NCBI RefSeq assembly: GCF_010725055.1
Contig: NZ_BJKB01000009.1
Location: forward strand, 1 to 64,000
Origin: Gelidibacter japonicus
GTDB taxonomy: Bacteria > Bacteroidota > Bacteroidia > Flavobacteriales > Flavobacteriaceae
DNA: 64,000 bases
Direction of reading: 5' to 3'
Below the pieces are notes generated by a model. The model made no database searches and had not been told where the DNA came from. It worked only from the letters and a program-made list of their open reading frames with translations. The translations under genes were made by a program, and so were the position numbers. Positions 35,058-44,594 of this stretch are shown here, one piece after another. Each line of letters begins with the position of its first letter. Position 1 is the stretch's first letter.

Positions 35058-35904
35058 AAAAATAGTCCTTATACTGGTCAATTGTAGTTTTTTGGTCTCT
35101 TGCCAATTTTTCAAGCAGACTGATGATCGGACACCTATTGCAAGAGTTGGCGAATCTTATCTCTATAAAGAAGATATTGAAAATTTGGTGGCTGAAGGAA
35201 CTTCAGTGGAAGACAGCACGCTATTGGTCAATGGTTATATAACCCGATGGGCGACACAGTTATTGTTGGTTGATGGTGCCAAAAGAAACTTGCCTGAAAA
35301 CATACAGAACGAATACAATAAATTGGTCAATCAATATCGGAATGATTTGTACACTAAAGCCTACGTGGAAACCTTGGTCAAAAGAAATATAGATACTGCC
35401 GTTTCCTTATCTGAGGCACTAAAGGTTTACGAAAATAACAAGGAGTCCTTTAAACTTAATGAAGAGCTGGTGAAGTTAAGATATATCAACATCTCTCAAA
35501 ACGCGCTCAATAAGGAGGAGGTTGAAAAACGATTTAAGAGATTTGAGCAAGACGATCAACAATACCTTGACTCATTAGGGATTCAATTCAGGTCATATTT
35601 TTTAAATGACTCCATCTGGATCAGGGCTGCCCAAGTCGCTCAGAAAATTCCAGTTGTGAATGCTGATAACAAAAAAGAACTGTTAAAAAAATCTAATTAT
35701 ATACAACTCAAAGATTCATTAGGACTATATTTGATCCAAATTAATGACGTCCTACAGCAAAATGATTACGCGCCGTTAGAATATGTAAGACCTACGGTCA
35801 ATCAGATCATACTCAATCGTAGAAAACTGGAACTCATCAAGCAATTTGAAAAAGATATTACAAAAGATGCTATTAAAAACAATCAATTTGAAATTTACAA
35901 CTAA
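35050..35904 (+). CDS. PPIase-like lipoprotein of the SurA cluster
   Basis: A 284-residue lipoprotein (lipobox LVSC, Cys18) with an N-terminal chaperone-like segment (TPIARVGESYLYKEDIENLV) but no clear parvulin catalytic domain. It looks like a SurA/PrsA-type holdase that has lost or lacks isomerase activity. The only suitable start is TTG at 35050, overlapping the end of the preceding gene by eight bases, and its end overlaps the SurA-like gene by 38 bases. This tight packing indicates one operon and coordinated amounts. Confidence 0.7.
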   Translation: MIKKIVLILVNCSFLVSCQFFKQTDDRTPIARVGESYLYKEDIENLVAEGTSVEDSTLLVNGYITRWATQLLLVDGAKRNLPENIQNEYNKLVNQYRNDLYTKAYVETLVKRNIDTAVSLSEALKVYENNKESFKLNEELVKLRYINISQNALNKEEVEKRFKRFEQDDQQYLDSLGIQFRSYFLNDSIWIRAAQVAQKIPVVNADNKKELLKKSNYIQLKDSLGLYLIQINDVLQQNDYAPLEYVRPTVNQIILNRRKLELIKQFEKDITKDAIKNNQFEIYN

Positions 35905-37318
35905 TCTTAAGCTTTCACTAAGCTTAATTGTTCTATTCTCCTATGCCTTTGCTTCCGCACAGGAAGTCATTGAAGAAGGTGTTGTAGAAAAGGAAATAGT
36001 TAAAGACACGACGGCACAAAAGCGGATCAAAGTAGATGGTGTAGTCGCTGTCGTAGGTGATTATATTGTTTTGGATTCAGATCTTGATAAGCAATTTGCA
36101 CAGTTGGAGGCTTCAGGAGTATCTAAATCTGATATGCCTACCCGTTGCCAATTGTTTGGAAAATTACTCGAAGACAAATTATATGCACACCATGCTGTTC
36201 AAGATAGTATTGTGGTCAATGATTTGGAGATTCGTTCTCAGGTTGATCAACAGTTTGATTATATATTGGAGCAAATGGATGGCAGTTTGCCAAGAATGCT
36301 CAAATTCTATAACAAAGATACCGAAGAAAGTTTGCGTGAAGAGATGTTTGAAATCAACAAAAGCCAGCAACTTGCAGGTCGGATGAAAGAGAAAATCGTT
36401 GCTGATATTGAGGTAACTCCAGAAGAAGTACGACAGTACTTTAACGACATTCCTAAAGATGAGCGTCCGTTTTTTGGAACGGAATTAAAAGTCGCTCAAA
36501 TTGTAGTCATTCCTAAAATTTCTGATGCTGAAAAGCAGAAGGTTATTGATAAACTGAAGGAGTTTAAGGAAGATGTGGTTGAAAGAGGCGCGAGTTTTAC
36601 CTCTAAAGTTGTTTTGTATTCTGATGATGTGGCCTCACGTAGAACGGGAGGTTTATATACTCTGAACAGAAAGCGCCCGCAAATGGTGAAGGAATTTAGA
36701 GATGTTGCATTTTCTCTGCAGGAAGGTGAAGTCTCTGACCCATTTGAAACAGACTTTGGATTTCATATTATTTATTTGGAAAAAATAAGGGGACAGGAGT
36801 ATGATGTTCGGCACATCTTAATGCGTCCAGAGGTCACTCCGACAGCCATAAAGGAAGCTAAGGAAAAGATCGATCTGATCCGTAAGCGTATAGTGGATGG
36901 CGAAATTTCGTTTGCACAGGCGGCAAGAGAGTTTAGTGACGAAGAAGAAACTCGAAATGACGGCGGACAGTTGATAAATCCTCGTACACAGGATTACAGT
37001 TTTGAATTGACCAAGATGGATCCAGAACTTTATACACAAATTGAAAGTCTGAAGGATAATGAAGTCAGTTTGGTGCTTCAGGATGAAGACCGAATCAATC
37101 CGATTAAATTTAAACTTTTGACCGTTACGGACAGAGTAGATGGCCATGAAGCCGATTTTGCCAAAGATTATCTGAAAATTAAAAACTTGACAGAGCAAGA
37201 TAAACAATTCAAGGCCATTGAAAAATGGGTCAATGAGAAAGTGATGGACACCTATATCAATATTAATGGCGAATACAGAAATTGTGAGTTTGAAAGTAAT
37301 TGGTTAAAAAAGGAATAG
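35867..37318 (+). CDS. surA: SurA-like periplasmic chaperone/PPIase
   Basis: A 483-residue exported protein. The signal peptide ends near FASAQ; a SurA N-terminal domain (VDGVVAVVGDYIVLDSDLDKQF) is followed by two rotamase domains (about 215-315, DFGFHIIYLEKIRG; and about 320-420, DVRHILMRPEVTP). It should chaperone outer-membrane proteins across the periplasm. I prefer the ATG at 35867; a TTG at 35846 would add seven residues. It is followed after one base by moxR. Confidence 0.85.
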   Translation: MLLKTINLKFTTNLKLSLSLIVLFSYAFASAQEVIEEGVVEKEIVKDTTAQKRIKVDGVVAVVGDYIVLDSDLDKQFAQLEASGVSKSDMPTRCQLFGKLLEDKLYAHHAVQDSIVVNDLEIRSQVDQQFDYILEQMDGSLPRMLKFYNKDTEESLREEMFEINKSQQLAGRMKEKIVADIEVTPEEVRQYFNDIPKDERPFFGTELKVAQIVVIPKISDAEKQKVIDKLKEFKEDVVERGASFTSKVVLYSDDVASRRTGGLYTLNRKRPQMVKEFRDVAFSLQEGEVSDPFETDFGFHIIYLEKIRGQEYDVRHILMRPEVTPTAIKEAKEKIDLIRKRIVDGEISFAQAAREFSDEEETRNDGGQLINPRTQDYSFELTKMDPELYTQIESLKDNEVSLVLQDEDRINPIKFKLLTVTDRVDGHEADFAKDYLKIKNLTEQDKQFKAIEKWVNEKVMDTYININGEYRNCEFESNWLKKE

Positions 37319-37319
37319 T

Positions 37320-38273
37320 ATGTCTGACGTTGCTGCGGTAGAACAGTTTGTAAAAAAATATAAAGCTTTAAAGATTGAAATTGCCAAAGTAATTGTAGGG
37401 CAGGATGAGGTGGTCAACCAAATCCTGATTTCAATATTTTCTGGCGGCCATGCCCTGCTGATTGGCGTTCCGGGGTTGGCAAAAACATTAATGGTCAATA
37501 CTATTGCCCAAGCTTTAGGGCTTGATTTCAAGCGTATCCAATTTACACCAGACTTAATGCCAAGTGATATTCTTGGTAGTGAAATTTTAGACGAGAACAG
37601 ACAGTTTAAGTTTATCAAAGGTCCCATCTTTGCCAATATTATTTTAGCGGATGAGATCAATAGAACTCCACCCAAAACGCAAGCTGCCTTGCTGGAAGCT
37701 ATGCAGGAACGCTCGGTTACTGTGGCGGGTCACCATTACCAGCTAAGTTTGCCTTATTTTGTATTGGCAACTCAAAATCCAATTGAACAAGAGGGAACCT
37801 ATCCTTTGCCAGAGGCACAGTTGGATCGTTTTATGTTTGCTATCTACTTAGAATATCCTTCTTTTGATGAAGAGGTTCAAGTCGTCAAATCAACAACTAC
37901 TGATATAAAATCGACGGTCAATTCGTTATATTCGGCCCAGGAAATCAGTGATTTCCAAAATTTGATCCGTCGTATTCCAGTAGCAGACAATGTTATTGAA
38001 TATGCCGTATCCATGGTTGCTAAAACTCGTCCAAAGGATTCTTCAGCTACAGGATTGGTAAAAGAGTTTGTCGATTGGGGCGCGGGACCAAGAGCTTCTC
38101 AGAATCTAATTTTGGCAGCCAAAACACATGCCGCTATTAACGGTAAGTTTTCTCCAGATATCGAAAATGTCCAAGCGGTGGCCAACGGGATTCTCAGACA
38201 TAGAATCATTAAAAACTATAAGGCAGAAGCTGAGGGAATTACAGATGAACAAATTATAAAAAGTTTGTTTTAA
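37320..38273 (+). CDS. moxR: MoxR-family AAA+ ATPase
   Basis: A 317-residue cytosolic ATPase. Walker A is GVPGLAKT (about residues 50-57), Walker B IILADEIN, sensor 1 LATQNPIEQEGTYPLPEAQLDRF. MoxR proteins usually work with VWA-domain partners to mature metalloenzymes or complexes; no VWA gene is in the neighbourhood. It is the fourth gene of the PPIase unit, which hints at envelope quality control, and its stop overlaps the start of the next gene (TAATG). Confidence 0.9.
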   Translation: MSDVAAVEQFVKKYKALKIEIAKVIVGQDEVVNQILISIFSGGHALLIGVPGLAKTLMVNTIAQALGLDFKRIQFTPDLMPSDILGSEILDENRQFKFIKGPIFANIILADEINRTPPKTQAALLEAMQERSVTVAGHHYQLSLPYFVLATQNPIEQEGTYPLPEAQLDRFMFAIYLEYPSFDEEVQVVKSTTTDIKSTVNSLYSAQEISDFQNLIRRIPVADNVIEYAVSMVAKTRPKDSSATGLVKEFVDWGAGPRASQNLILAAKTHAAINGKFSPDIENVQAVANGILRHRIIKNYKAEAEGITDEQIIKSLF

Positions 38274-38467
38274 TGAATTTAAAAATTTTTATCTTACCAC
38301 TTATTTTCCTGCTATCTGGTTTTGTGTTGATCCTTTTGGGGAGTCTGTTCAAAATAATGCACTGGCAGCTTGCGGTAGAATTGTTAATTGCCGGAATGGC
38401 TCTTGAAGTTATTTCTTTGGTTATGATCATACTAAAGCTTATCAAGATTTATAGATTGAAAAAGTAG
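38273..38467 (+). CDS. Two-helix membrane protein resembling the GldL N-terminus
   Basis: A 64-residue protein of two transmembrane helices joined by a short loop. LLGSLFKIMHWQLAVELLIAGMALEVIS strongly resembles the helix pair at the start of GldL, the T9SS motor protein, where a glutamate in the second helix is functionally important; a glutamate is present here too (GMALEVI). It lacks the cytoplasmic part of GldL. Its start overlaps the moxR stop, so it is co-translated. Role unknown. Confidence 0.65.
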   Translation: MNLKIFILPLIFLLSGFVLILLGSLFKIMHWQLAVELLIAGMALEVISLVMIILKLIKIYRLKK

Positions 38468-38574
38468 TTGAGTTTTTCAGCGCACCAGTTTAACATTAAT
38501 ATATTTTCATCTTCACCCAAAATAAAAAATCTATTGTTGAATATACTTCAGCCTATTCCGATGGCTAACTATCT

Positions 38575-38769
38575 TTATAAGCTCTGATTAAATTGTGATT
38601 GCTGACTGCTTGAAGTACTTTTCAGGAAAGTGTTTAGTTTCTGTTGCCACTGATTTAATTTTACCAATCCTATACTTTTTATGAGAAACCAATCATGGGC
38701 AATGGAAGTAAACTTCCCGTTCACAAAAATGTCATACAATAGAAATTTCGGATATGATATTTTAACGCT
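38575..38769 (-). pseudogene. Possible gene fragment, unidentified
   Basis: Sixty-four open codons end at a stop at 38575 and are closed upstream by TGA at 38770-38772. The translation (SYPKFLLYDIFVNGKF, then IAHDWFLIKSIGLVKLN) reads like a real protein but has no ATG near its beginning; TTG and GTG codons occur inside. I cannot name a family. It may be the C-terminal remnant of a lost gene. Confidence 0.3.
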
Positions 38770-38782
38770 TCAAAAATTATGA

Positions 38783-38812
38783 ATATCGCGATATAAAACA
38801 CTTAAAAGTGTT
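38783..38812. promoter_or_regulatory. Two adjacent palindromes upstream of aconitase
   Basis: ATATCGCGATAT (38783-38794) is a perfect 12-base palindrome. Two bases further, AACACTT-AA-AAGTGTT (38797-38812) is a perfect inverted repeat. Both lie about 70-100 bases upstream of the aconitase -7 box, a plausible place for regulator binding. Confidence 0.45.
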
Positions 38813-38879
38813 ATTTGTCAAATATAATTCAATACATCTTAGATATCATTAGAGATTTTTAAAAGTCTCTTTAATTTTG

Positions 38880-38887
38880 TAAATTTG
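38880..38887 (+). promoter_or_regulatory. Aconitase gene -7 box
   Basis: TAAATTTG matches TAnnTTTG, 50 bases before the ATG at 38938. The base triplet 19 upstream is TTT rather than TTG. Confidence 0.55.
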
Positions 38888-38937
38888 CACTCCGAGTCCT
38901 CGGAAAAAAATAAACATCAACCCTTAAAATATACTCT

Positions 38938-41202
38938 ATGGCATTTGATATTGACATGATTAAAAAAGTTTACAAAACTATGCCTGAACGTGTGGACAAA
39001 GCGCGTCAGATTGTTGGTAAGCCTTTAACTTTATCTGAGAAGATTTTATACGCCCACCTGTGGGATGGCAATCCAACAACCGCTTTTAAAAGAGGTAAAG
39101 ATTATGTAGACTTTGCACCTGACCGCATTGCGTTGCAGGATGCTACAGCACAAATGGCACTGTTACAGTTTATGCAAGCAGGAAAGCCGAAAGTTGCAGT
39201 ACCTACTACAACCCATTGCGATCACTTGATTCAAGCAAAACAGGGCGCAGCTCCCGACTTGAAACGTGCCAATGAAACCAGTAGTGAGGTTTTTGAATTT
39301 TTGGCGTCAGTATCTAATAAATATGGAATAGGTTTTTGGAAACCTGGTGCAGGTATTATTCACCAAGTCGTTTTAGAGAATTATGCATTTCCAGGAGGAA
39401 TGATGATAGGTACCGATTCGCATACGGTTAACGCGGGTGGATTGGGAATGGTGGCTATTGGTGTTGGTGGTGCAGATGCTGTTGACGTGATGGCCGGGAT
39501 GGCGTGGGAATTGAGATTTCCTAAGCTGATTGGAGTAAAATTGACAGGAAACTTGAACGGCTGGACGGCCTCTAAAGACGTGATCCTAAAAGTGGCCGGT
39601 ATATTGACCGTAAAAGGTGGTACCGGTGCCATTGTTGAATATTTCGGACCTGGTGCAAAGAACTTGTCCTGTACAGGAAAAGGCACTATTTGCAATATGG
39701 GTGCTGAAATTGGAGCTACAACCTCTACATTTGGTTATGACGACTCAATGGAGCGTTTTTTAAGAGCGACCGACCGAAATGAAGTGGCTGATGAAGCTAA
39801 TAAAATCCGTGAGTATTTGACTGGTGATCCGGAAGTTTACGAAGATCCTGAAAAATATTTTGATCAAGTGATCGAAATTGATTTGGATACCTTACGTCCA
39901 CACCTTAATGGTCCGTTTACACCTGACTTGGCAACACCAGTTGGACAACTTGGTAAACTTGCCAAAGAAAAAGGATGGCCAATTAAAGTAGAATGGGGCT
40001 TGATCGGATCATGTACCAACTCATCTTATGAAGATTTAACACGTGCGGCTTCCATTGCGAAACAGGCCGTGGATAAAAATATCAAAGCAAAATCAGACTT
40101 CGGAATCAATCCAGGTTCTGAGCAGATCCGTTACACTGCAGAACGTGACGGTATTTTGAAAATATTTGAAGATTTGGATGCCACCATTTTCACTAATGCT
40201 TGTGGTCCTTGTATTGGTCAATGGGATAGAAGTGATTTAAAAGGTGATGAGAAAAATACGATTGTACATTCGTTTAATCGTAACTTCTCAAAACGGGCAG
40301 ATGGCAATCCAAACACACATGCCTTTGTAGGGTCTCCAGAAATGGTGGCTGCTATTGCTATTTCGGGACGTTTGGATTTCGATCCGATGAATGACGTCTT
40401 GATCAATGAAGATGGGGAAGAAGTGAGATTGGACCCGCCACAAGGTATTGAATTGCCACCAAGAGGTTTTGATGTAGAAGATGCAGGATACGTTGAGCCA
40501 GTTAAAGATGGTAGCAAGGTAGATGTGTCGGTTAGTCCAACTTCTGAGCGTTTACAATTATTGGAACCATTTAAACCTATAGGAAATAAGATAGTTGGTG
40601 CAAAACTATTGATTAAAGCTTTTGGAAAATGTACAACAGACCATATTTCAATGGCTGGACCATGGCTGCGTTACAGAGGACATCTGGACAATATCTCCAA
40701 CAATATGCTTATTGGTGCGGTAAATGCTTTTGGTAAGAAAACAAATTTTGTCAAAAATCAATTGACTGGTGAGTATGGAGGCGTTCCTGATGTTGCAAGA
40801 TACTATAAAGCAAAAGACGTTCACTCTATTGTTGTGGGCGACCACAACTACGGTGAAGGTTCTTCTCGTGAACATGCTGCCATGGAACCAAGACACTTGG
40901 GTGTGGCTGCAGTATTAGTGAAATCTTTTGCACGAATCCACGAAACAAACCTTAAAAAACAAGGCATGTTAGGCTTGACTTTCGCCAATGAAAATGATTA
41001 CGATTTGATTCAGGAAGATGATACCATCAATTTCTTGGATTTAGATCAATTTGCACCAGATAAACCGCTTCACTTAGAGTTTGTTCATGCCGATGGCAGT
41101 AAAGATGTTATCAAAGTAAACCATACTTATAATCAACAACAAATTGATTGGTATAATGAAGGTTCGGCTTTAAACTTGATTAAGAAGCAAAACCTTTCTT
41201 AA
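38938..41202 (+). CDS. acn: Aconitate hydratase (mitochondrial-type)
   Basis: A 754-residue [4Fe-4S] enzyme of the citric acid cycle interconverting citrate and isocitrate. The cluster cysteines are Cys359 (GSCTNSS), Cys422 and Cys425 ([10 protein letters not shown]); the spacings of 63 and 3 residues equal those of mitochondrial aconitase. Other motifs are [14 protein letters not shown] and the C-terminal swivel-domain [22 protein letters not shown]. Its length also fits the mitochondrial type. Single-gene unit with a strong terminator at 41223-41255. Confidence 0.95.
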   Translation: MAFDIDMIKKVYKTMPERVDKARQIVGKPLTLSEKILYAHLWDGNPTTAFKRGKDYVDFAPDRIALQDATAQMALLQFMQAGKPKVAVPTTTHCDHLIQAKQGAAPDLKRANETSSEVFEFLASVSNKYGIGFWKPGAGIIHQVVLENYAFPGGMMIGTDSHTVNAGGLGMVAIGVGGADAVDVMAGMAWELRFPKLIGVKLTGNLNGWTASKDVILKVAGILTVKGGTGAIVEYFGPGAKNLSCTGKGTICNMGAEIGATTSTFGYDDSMERFLRATDRNEVADEANKIREYLTGDPEVYEDPEKYFDQVIEIDLDTLRPHLNGPFTPDLATPVGQLGKLAKEKGWPIKVEWGLIGSCTNSSYEDLTRAASIAKQAVDKNIKAKSDFGINPGSEQIRYTAERDGILKIFEDLDATIFTNACGPCIGQWDRSDLKGDEKNTIVHSFNRNFSKRADGNPNTHAFVGSPEMVAAIAISGRLDFDPMNDVLINEDGEEVRLDPPQGIELPPRGFDVEDAGYVEPVKDGSKVDVSVSPTSERLQLLEPFKPIGNKIVGAKLLIKAFGKCTTDHISMAGPWLRYRGHLDNISNNMLIGAVNAFGKKTNFVKNQLTGEYGGVPDVARYYKAKDVHSIVVGDHNYGEGSSREHAAMEPRHLGVAAVLVKSFARIHETNLKKQGMLGLTFANENDYDLIQEDDTINFLDLDQFAPDKPLHLEFVHADGSKDVIKVNHTYNQQQIDWYNEGSALNLIKKQNLS

Positions 41203-41222
41203 GCATTTAGCCTTTTTATATT

Positions 41223-41255
41223 AATAAAACTCCCAATAATCTTGGGAGTTTTATT
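41223..41255. terminator. Strong terminator after aconitase gene
   Basis: A perfect 14-base inverted repeat (41223-41236 with 41242-41255, core ACTCCCAA/TTGGGAGT) with a 5-base loop and a T-rich tail. Confidence 0.9.
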
Positions 41256-41257
41256 TT

Positions 41258-41470
41258 TTAGTGAAACCCAAAACTCAAAAGCGAAGCGCATTGGGTTTTG
41301 ATGGCTGAACTAATCCCGCTTTTGGGCGGGATCTAAACCCAAAACTCAAAAGCGAAGTACATTGGGTTTTGATGGTTGAACTAATCCCGCTTTTGGGCGG
41401 GATCTAAACCCCTATCTGCCGACAGGCAGGCAAAACTCAAAAGCGAAGCGCATTGGGTTTTGCTGTTTCG
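41258..41470. repeat. 71-base two-hairpin repeat array, three units
   Basis: Units start at 41264, 41335 and 41406. Each full unit has AAACCCAA paired with TTGGGTTT around GCGAAGCGC-like sequence, then ATCCCGC-TTTTGG-GCGGGAT, a perfect second hairpin. The third unit is interrupted by a 20-base palindrome (41411-41430) and lacks the second hairpin. The same unit occurs at 63248 and 63319. The rest of the gap up to 41575 shows no gene. Confidence 0.8.
41411..41430 (-). mobile_element. 20-base palindromic insert in repeat unit 3
   Basis: Compared with units 1 and 2, exactly 20 bases are inserted between AAACC and CAAAACTC. The insert contains CTGCC-GACA-GGCAG, and its reverse complement matches 6098-6117 with two differences. 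Confidence 0.55.
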
Positions 41471-41575
41471 ATTGCTGTCGCGATACCCTCTCTCAATGAA
41501 TCAGGATTCGCCGATTTAAGTTTTAATCTATCATTACAGCAAGGGATTGTCACAAAAATATCTATTTTTATAACC

Positions 41576-42142
41576 ATGAAAATCTCAAAAAACCAACGTA
41601 ATAATATTATCTTTCTTGTGATCATTTTGCTGATCATTATCCCGCAAACGCGACAGCCGATTCAAGTTTTTTTACAAAAAGGGTTGGCCATGTTCAGTCC
41701 ATCGGTGATTGACGAAGAGGACCGTGTTGTTTTAACAGATTATGACTGGCAACTTGTAGATGAGAACGGCTTTACCTATAACTTTAACGACGCCAAAGGA
41801 AGAGTAGTCTTTATCAATTTCTGGGCAACCTGGTGTCCACCATGCATTGCCGAAATGCCAAGTATGGAAAAACTGTATCAAGACTATAAGGAGGATGTCG
41901 ATTTTCTTTTTGTTTCTAATGAAACCCAAGAGGTCATTTCCAAGTTCAAGAAGAAGCATGACTATGAGTTTAGGGTACATGCTTCTGTAACCCCAAATCC
42001 GGTGCAATTGGAAACTTCCTCCATTCCGCGGACCTTCGTTTTAGATAGAGATGGGAATATTGTTATTGACAAAACGGGTGCGGCAGATTGGAACAGTAAA
42101 ACGGTTAGGAGATTATTGGATGATCTGTTACAACTTGAATAA
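41576..42142 (+). CDS. TlpA-like thiol-disulfide oxidoreductase
   Basis: A 188-residue protein with one N-terminal membrane anchor (IIFLVIILLIIIPQT) and a periplasmic thioredoxin domain. The active site is WCPPC (Cys87, Cys90) within INFWATWCPPCIAEMP, and the cis-proline is in SSIPRTFVLD. It should reduce or transfer disulfides in the periplasm, for instance in cytochrome maturation. I start at 41576, because the upstream extension runs into the 71-base repeat array. It overlaps crtY by 15 bases, convergently. Confidence 0.85.
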   Translation: MKISKNQRNNIIFLVIILLIIIPQTRQPIQVFLQKGLAMFSPSVIDEEDRVVLTDYDWQLVDENGFTYNFNDAKGRVVFINFWATWCPPCIAEMPSMEKLYQDYKEDVDFLFVSNETQEVISKFKKKHDYEFRVHASVTPNPVQLETSSIPRTFVLDRDGNIVIDKTGAADWNSKTVRRLLDDLLQLE

Positions 42143-43282
42143 CACTTTGAAAAAAGCCTTTATGAAAGCCATTGAAAAAAGAGACTTCATAATAGCGAGG
42201 TCTTCAGGGAAAGTAGTCTCTTCGTCCAAAAACCGAAACATGGTCTTTATGTCATTTTTTGAATAAAAGCTTTCAAAAATCCACACGCCTTTTTCGTTTT
42301 CATCGTGAAGTACTTTTAGGAAAATCTTGTCGTAAAATTTAAATTTCTTTTTGAATAATTGGTGTGAGGGTCTTTTTCCTGCTTTGATATTTTCGATCAC
42401 TTTGGACACATTCTTTTCTGTATGTTTAAAAGAATAGCCGGTTGAGCCCTTGACCCATCCACCTCCGGTACCAATTTTAGTGATGTTTTCTGTGTGATCG
42501 TTCCAAAAAGGGAAATCGGTCATCGGAATATTGCCAACTTCAGTTTCCAGAATTTTAAAATTGGTTAAATGGTATTCGGTTTCGAGATACTTTTTCAGTG
42601 CCTCTTCATAAACCTCGGCTTCAACCAGAAATGGTGTGAAAAAGGTGTATTCCACCAATGCCTTGGTTTCAGAGATAGGCAGGACATAGATGAAACTTGT
42701 CGAATCTTTATATTGAAACCTATAGTCCATCATGGTAAAGGCCCCAGGCTGAAAGCAAGGCGATTCGGTTTCAATGACCCAGCCTTGAAAATGTTGATGG
42801 ATTAAAGTGTAATGAGATTGTTTTAGATAAAACTCTCTAGGAACTCTACTGTCGAACACATGTTTTGCCGAATAGGTTTGGGTATTGCCAATGACTTTTA
42901 AATCGACCGAATCTTCAATTTCTTGAACGGTATCCAAAATGAACTTGAAATTATCTTTTGATAAAAGCTTCTTTTTGGCCCAATTGTAAAACTCAAGGGA
43001 TCTGATGGTTTTGTAGTTATATTCCTTCAGTGGAAGTATAAGAGACACCTCGGAAGATTCAAATTTTGCAGTATGCCAAACTTTTTCAACAATGGAGTCA
43101 AATTTTCCTTGGCCCTGTTCCCAAAAGCTCCAAGTTTTATCATTTTCAGATTTATCGGAGGGATCAATCAGACCAATGCGGTAAGTGTCAAAATAGGAGT
43201 CTTTGGATATTTCTAATGCTAATTGCAAACCGGCAAGTCCATTTCCAATGATGATATAATCAAAATGGGTGTCGCTCTGCAT
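42128..43282 (-). CDS. crtY: Lycopene beta-cyclase
   Basis: A 384-residue FAD-dependent cyclase turning lycopene into beta-carotene at the membrane. The dinucleotide motif is YIIIGNGLAGLQLAL (about residues 9-23); DKTWSFWE and the FDSRVP and GTGGGWVKGSTGYSF motifs are typical of CrtY. Last gene of the minus-strand unit crtI-crtB-crtZ-crtY, 14 bases after crtZ. Confidence 0.9.
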   Translation of the reverse strand: MQSDTHFDYIIIGNGLAGLQLALEISKDSYFDTYRIGLIDPSDKSENDKTWSFWEQGQGKFDSIVEKVWHTAKFESSEVSLILPLKEYNYKTIRSLEFYNWAKKKLLSKDNFKFILDTVQEIEDSVDLKVIGNTQTYSAKHVFDSRVPREFYLKQSHYTLIHQHFQGWVIETESPCFQPGAFTMMDYRFQYKDSTSFIYVLPISETKALVEYTFFTPFLVEAEVYEEALKKYLETEYHLTNFKILETEVGNIPMTDFPFWNDHTENITKIGTGGGWVKGSTGYSFKHTEKNVSKVIENIKAGKRPSHQLFKKKFKFYDKIFLKVLHDENEKGVWIFESFYSKNDIKTMFRFLDEETTFPEDLAIMKSLFSMAFIKAFFKVLFKL

Positions 43283-43296
43283 ATCTGACCTATCGA

Positions 43297-43752
43297 TTAT
43301 TTTTTGAAATATTTAAAAGGAACGATGAGCATACCAAAACATTCTCCATCATCTTTTCCCAAATGCTTGTGGTGCATCTTATGGGCGCGTCTCAGGCCTT
43401 TGGCATACCTGTTATTGGCATTTCTAAAGATTTTAAAACGTTGGTGGATGAAAATATCATGGACGGTGAAATAGGCAATTCCGTAGGCTAAAATTCCAAG
43501 GGCAATAGGAAGGCAGTACCATAGATCTTCATAGCTCCAGAGATAGAACAAAGTCATACTGACCACGGCATAAAAGAGAAAGAAGGCATCATTCCGTTCA
43601 AACCAACTTTTATGGTCTTTTTTATGGTGGTCCTTATGAAGACTCCATAAAAAACCATGCATAATGTACTTATGGGTAAACCAGGCATTGAATTCCATAA
43701 TGGCAAAAGTGCCGAAAAATATAAGTATCCAAAGAAAAATTTGCATGATCAA
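43297..43752 (-). CDS. crtZ: Beta-carotene 3-hydroxylase
   Basis: A 151-residue di-iron membrane hydroxylase making zeaxanthin from beta-carotene. All histidine boxes are visible: HKYIMH, HKDHHKKDH, HDIFIH and HKMHHKH, between hydrophobic helices. It lies two bases after crtB and before crtY. With crtY it predicts zeaxanthin as the end product of this operon; no crtW ketolase is present in the window. Confidence 0.92.
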   Translation of the reverse strand: MIMQIFLWILIFFGTFAIMEFNAWFTHKYIMHGFLWSLHKDHHKKDHKSWFERNDAFFLFYAVVSMTLFYLWSYEDLWYCLPIALGILAYGIAYFTVHDIFIHQRFKIFRNANNRYAKGLRRAHKMHHKHLGKDDGECFGMLIVPFKYFKK

Positions 43753-43754
43753 AC

Positions 43755-44594
43755 TTACATTAAATTGAGTTGATATTTGACATAACTTCGGGTCAAAAGT
43801 TCAAATTTCTTGTAATTTGGTACCCGAATGCGAGTTGACTTAATATCAAGTGCTGGTGTGCTTTTTAGTTTTTTGAGGAGTTGATTATAGTAACGATAGG
43901 CCATGAATACTCCAAATTTCGCTTCGATTGGAAGTTCTTTTATACCTTCAAAACCCATCGCAAAATCATTTTCAATTTCCTCGATAATACGTCGTTTGGA
44001 GGTTTCATCCAAGTGATTCAAGTTGGTGTTCGGAAAATAGGTCCGACTCAAGTCCTCGTAATCCGCTTTTAAATCCCTTAAGAAATTGACTTTCTGAAAT
44101 GCAGAACCTAAACTCATGGCACTGTCCTTTAGATGATTGTACTTTTCTCTGTCACCCTTCACAAAGACTTTCAGGCACATCAATCCCACCACATCGGCAG
44201 AACCATAAATGTACATTTTATACTCCGCGTCCGTCAAATAATCGTTTTTATGTAGATCCAATCGCATGCTATTCATAAAAGACATCACCAAATGCTTGTC
44301 AATACTATATTTGTAATAGGTTTCTTGGAAGGCGTTCAAAATGGGGTTTAAACTGATTCTTTGCTCGAGTGCCAGTTCCAGATCTTCTTCAAAACGATTG
44401 AAAAGGGCTTCTTTATTATAATTGTGAAAAGAATCTACAATCTCATCAGCAAAGCGTACAAAGCCGTAAATATTGTAAATATCCTGTCTGATACTTTTGG
44501 CCAACATTTTGGTGGCCAAAGAAAATGACGTGCTGTACGAGTTTGTAACGGCCTTACTGCATTGATGTGAGACAGTATCAAATAACGCTTTCAT
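43755..44594 (-). CDS. crtB: Phytoene synthase
   Basis: A 279-residue enzyme joining two geranylgeranyl diphosphates to phytoene. The two acidic Mg-diphosphate motifs are FADEIVDSF and LRDLKADYEDL, the second with the usual following RTYFP. It overlaps the end of crtI by 17 bases, so translation is coupled. The geranylgeranyl diphosphate synthase gene (crtE) is not in the window. Confidence 0.92.
   Translation of the reverse strand: MKALFDTVSHQCSKAVTNSYSTSFSLATKMLAKSIRQDIYNIYGFVRFADEIVDSFHNYNKEALFNRFEEDLELALEQRISLNPILNAFQETYYKYSIDKHLVMSFMNSMRLDLHKNDYLTDAEYKMYIYGSADVVGLMCLKVFVKGDREKYNHLKDSAMSLGSAFQKVNFLRDLKADYEDLSRTYFPNTNLNHLDETSKRRIIEEIENDFAMGFEGIKELPIEAKFGVFMAYRYYNQLLKKLKSTPALDIKSTRIRVPNYKKFELLTRSYVKYQLNLM

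Larger units (their letters stand above)
38468..38937. other. Intergenic region upstream of aconitase
   Basis: It holds an unusually protein-like 64-codon minus-strand frame (38575-38769), two palindromes (38783-38794 and 38797-38812) and the aconitase -7 box (38880-38887). Confidence 0.5.

Noticed and set aside
41453-41575. 41-codon N-terminal extension of the TlpA-like gene
   Set aside because: It begins inside the 71-base repeat array; the ATG at 41576 precedes a normal membrane anchor.
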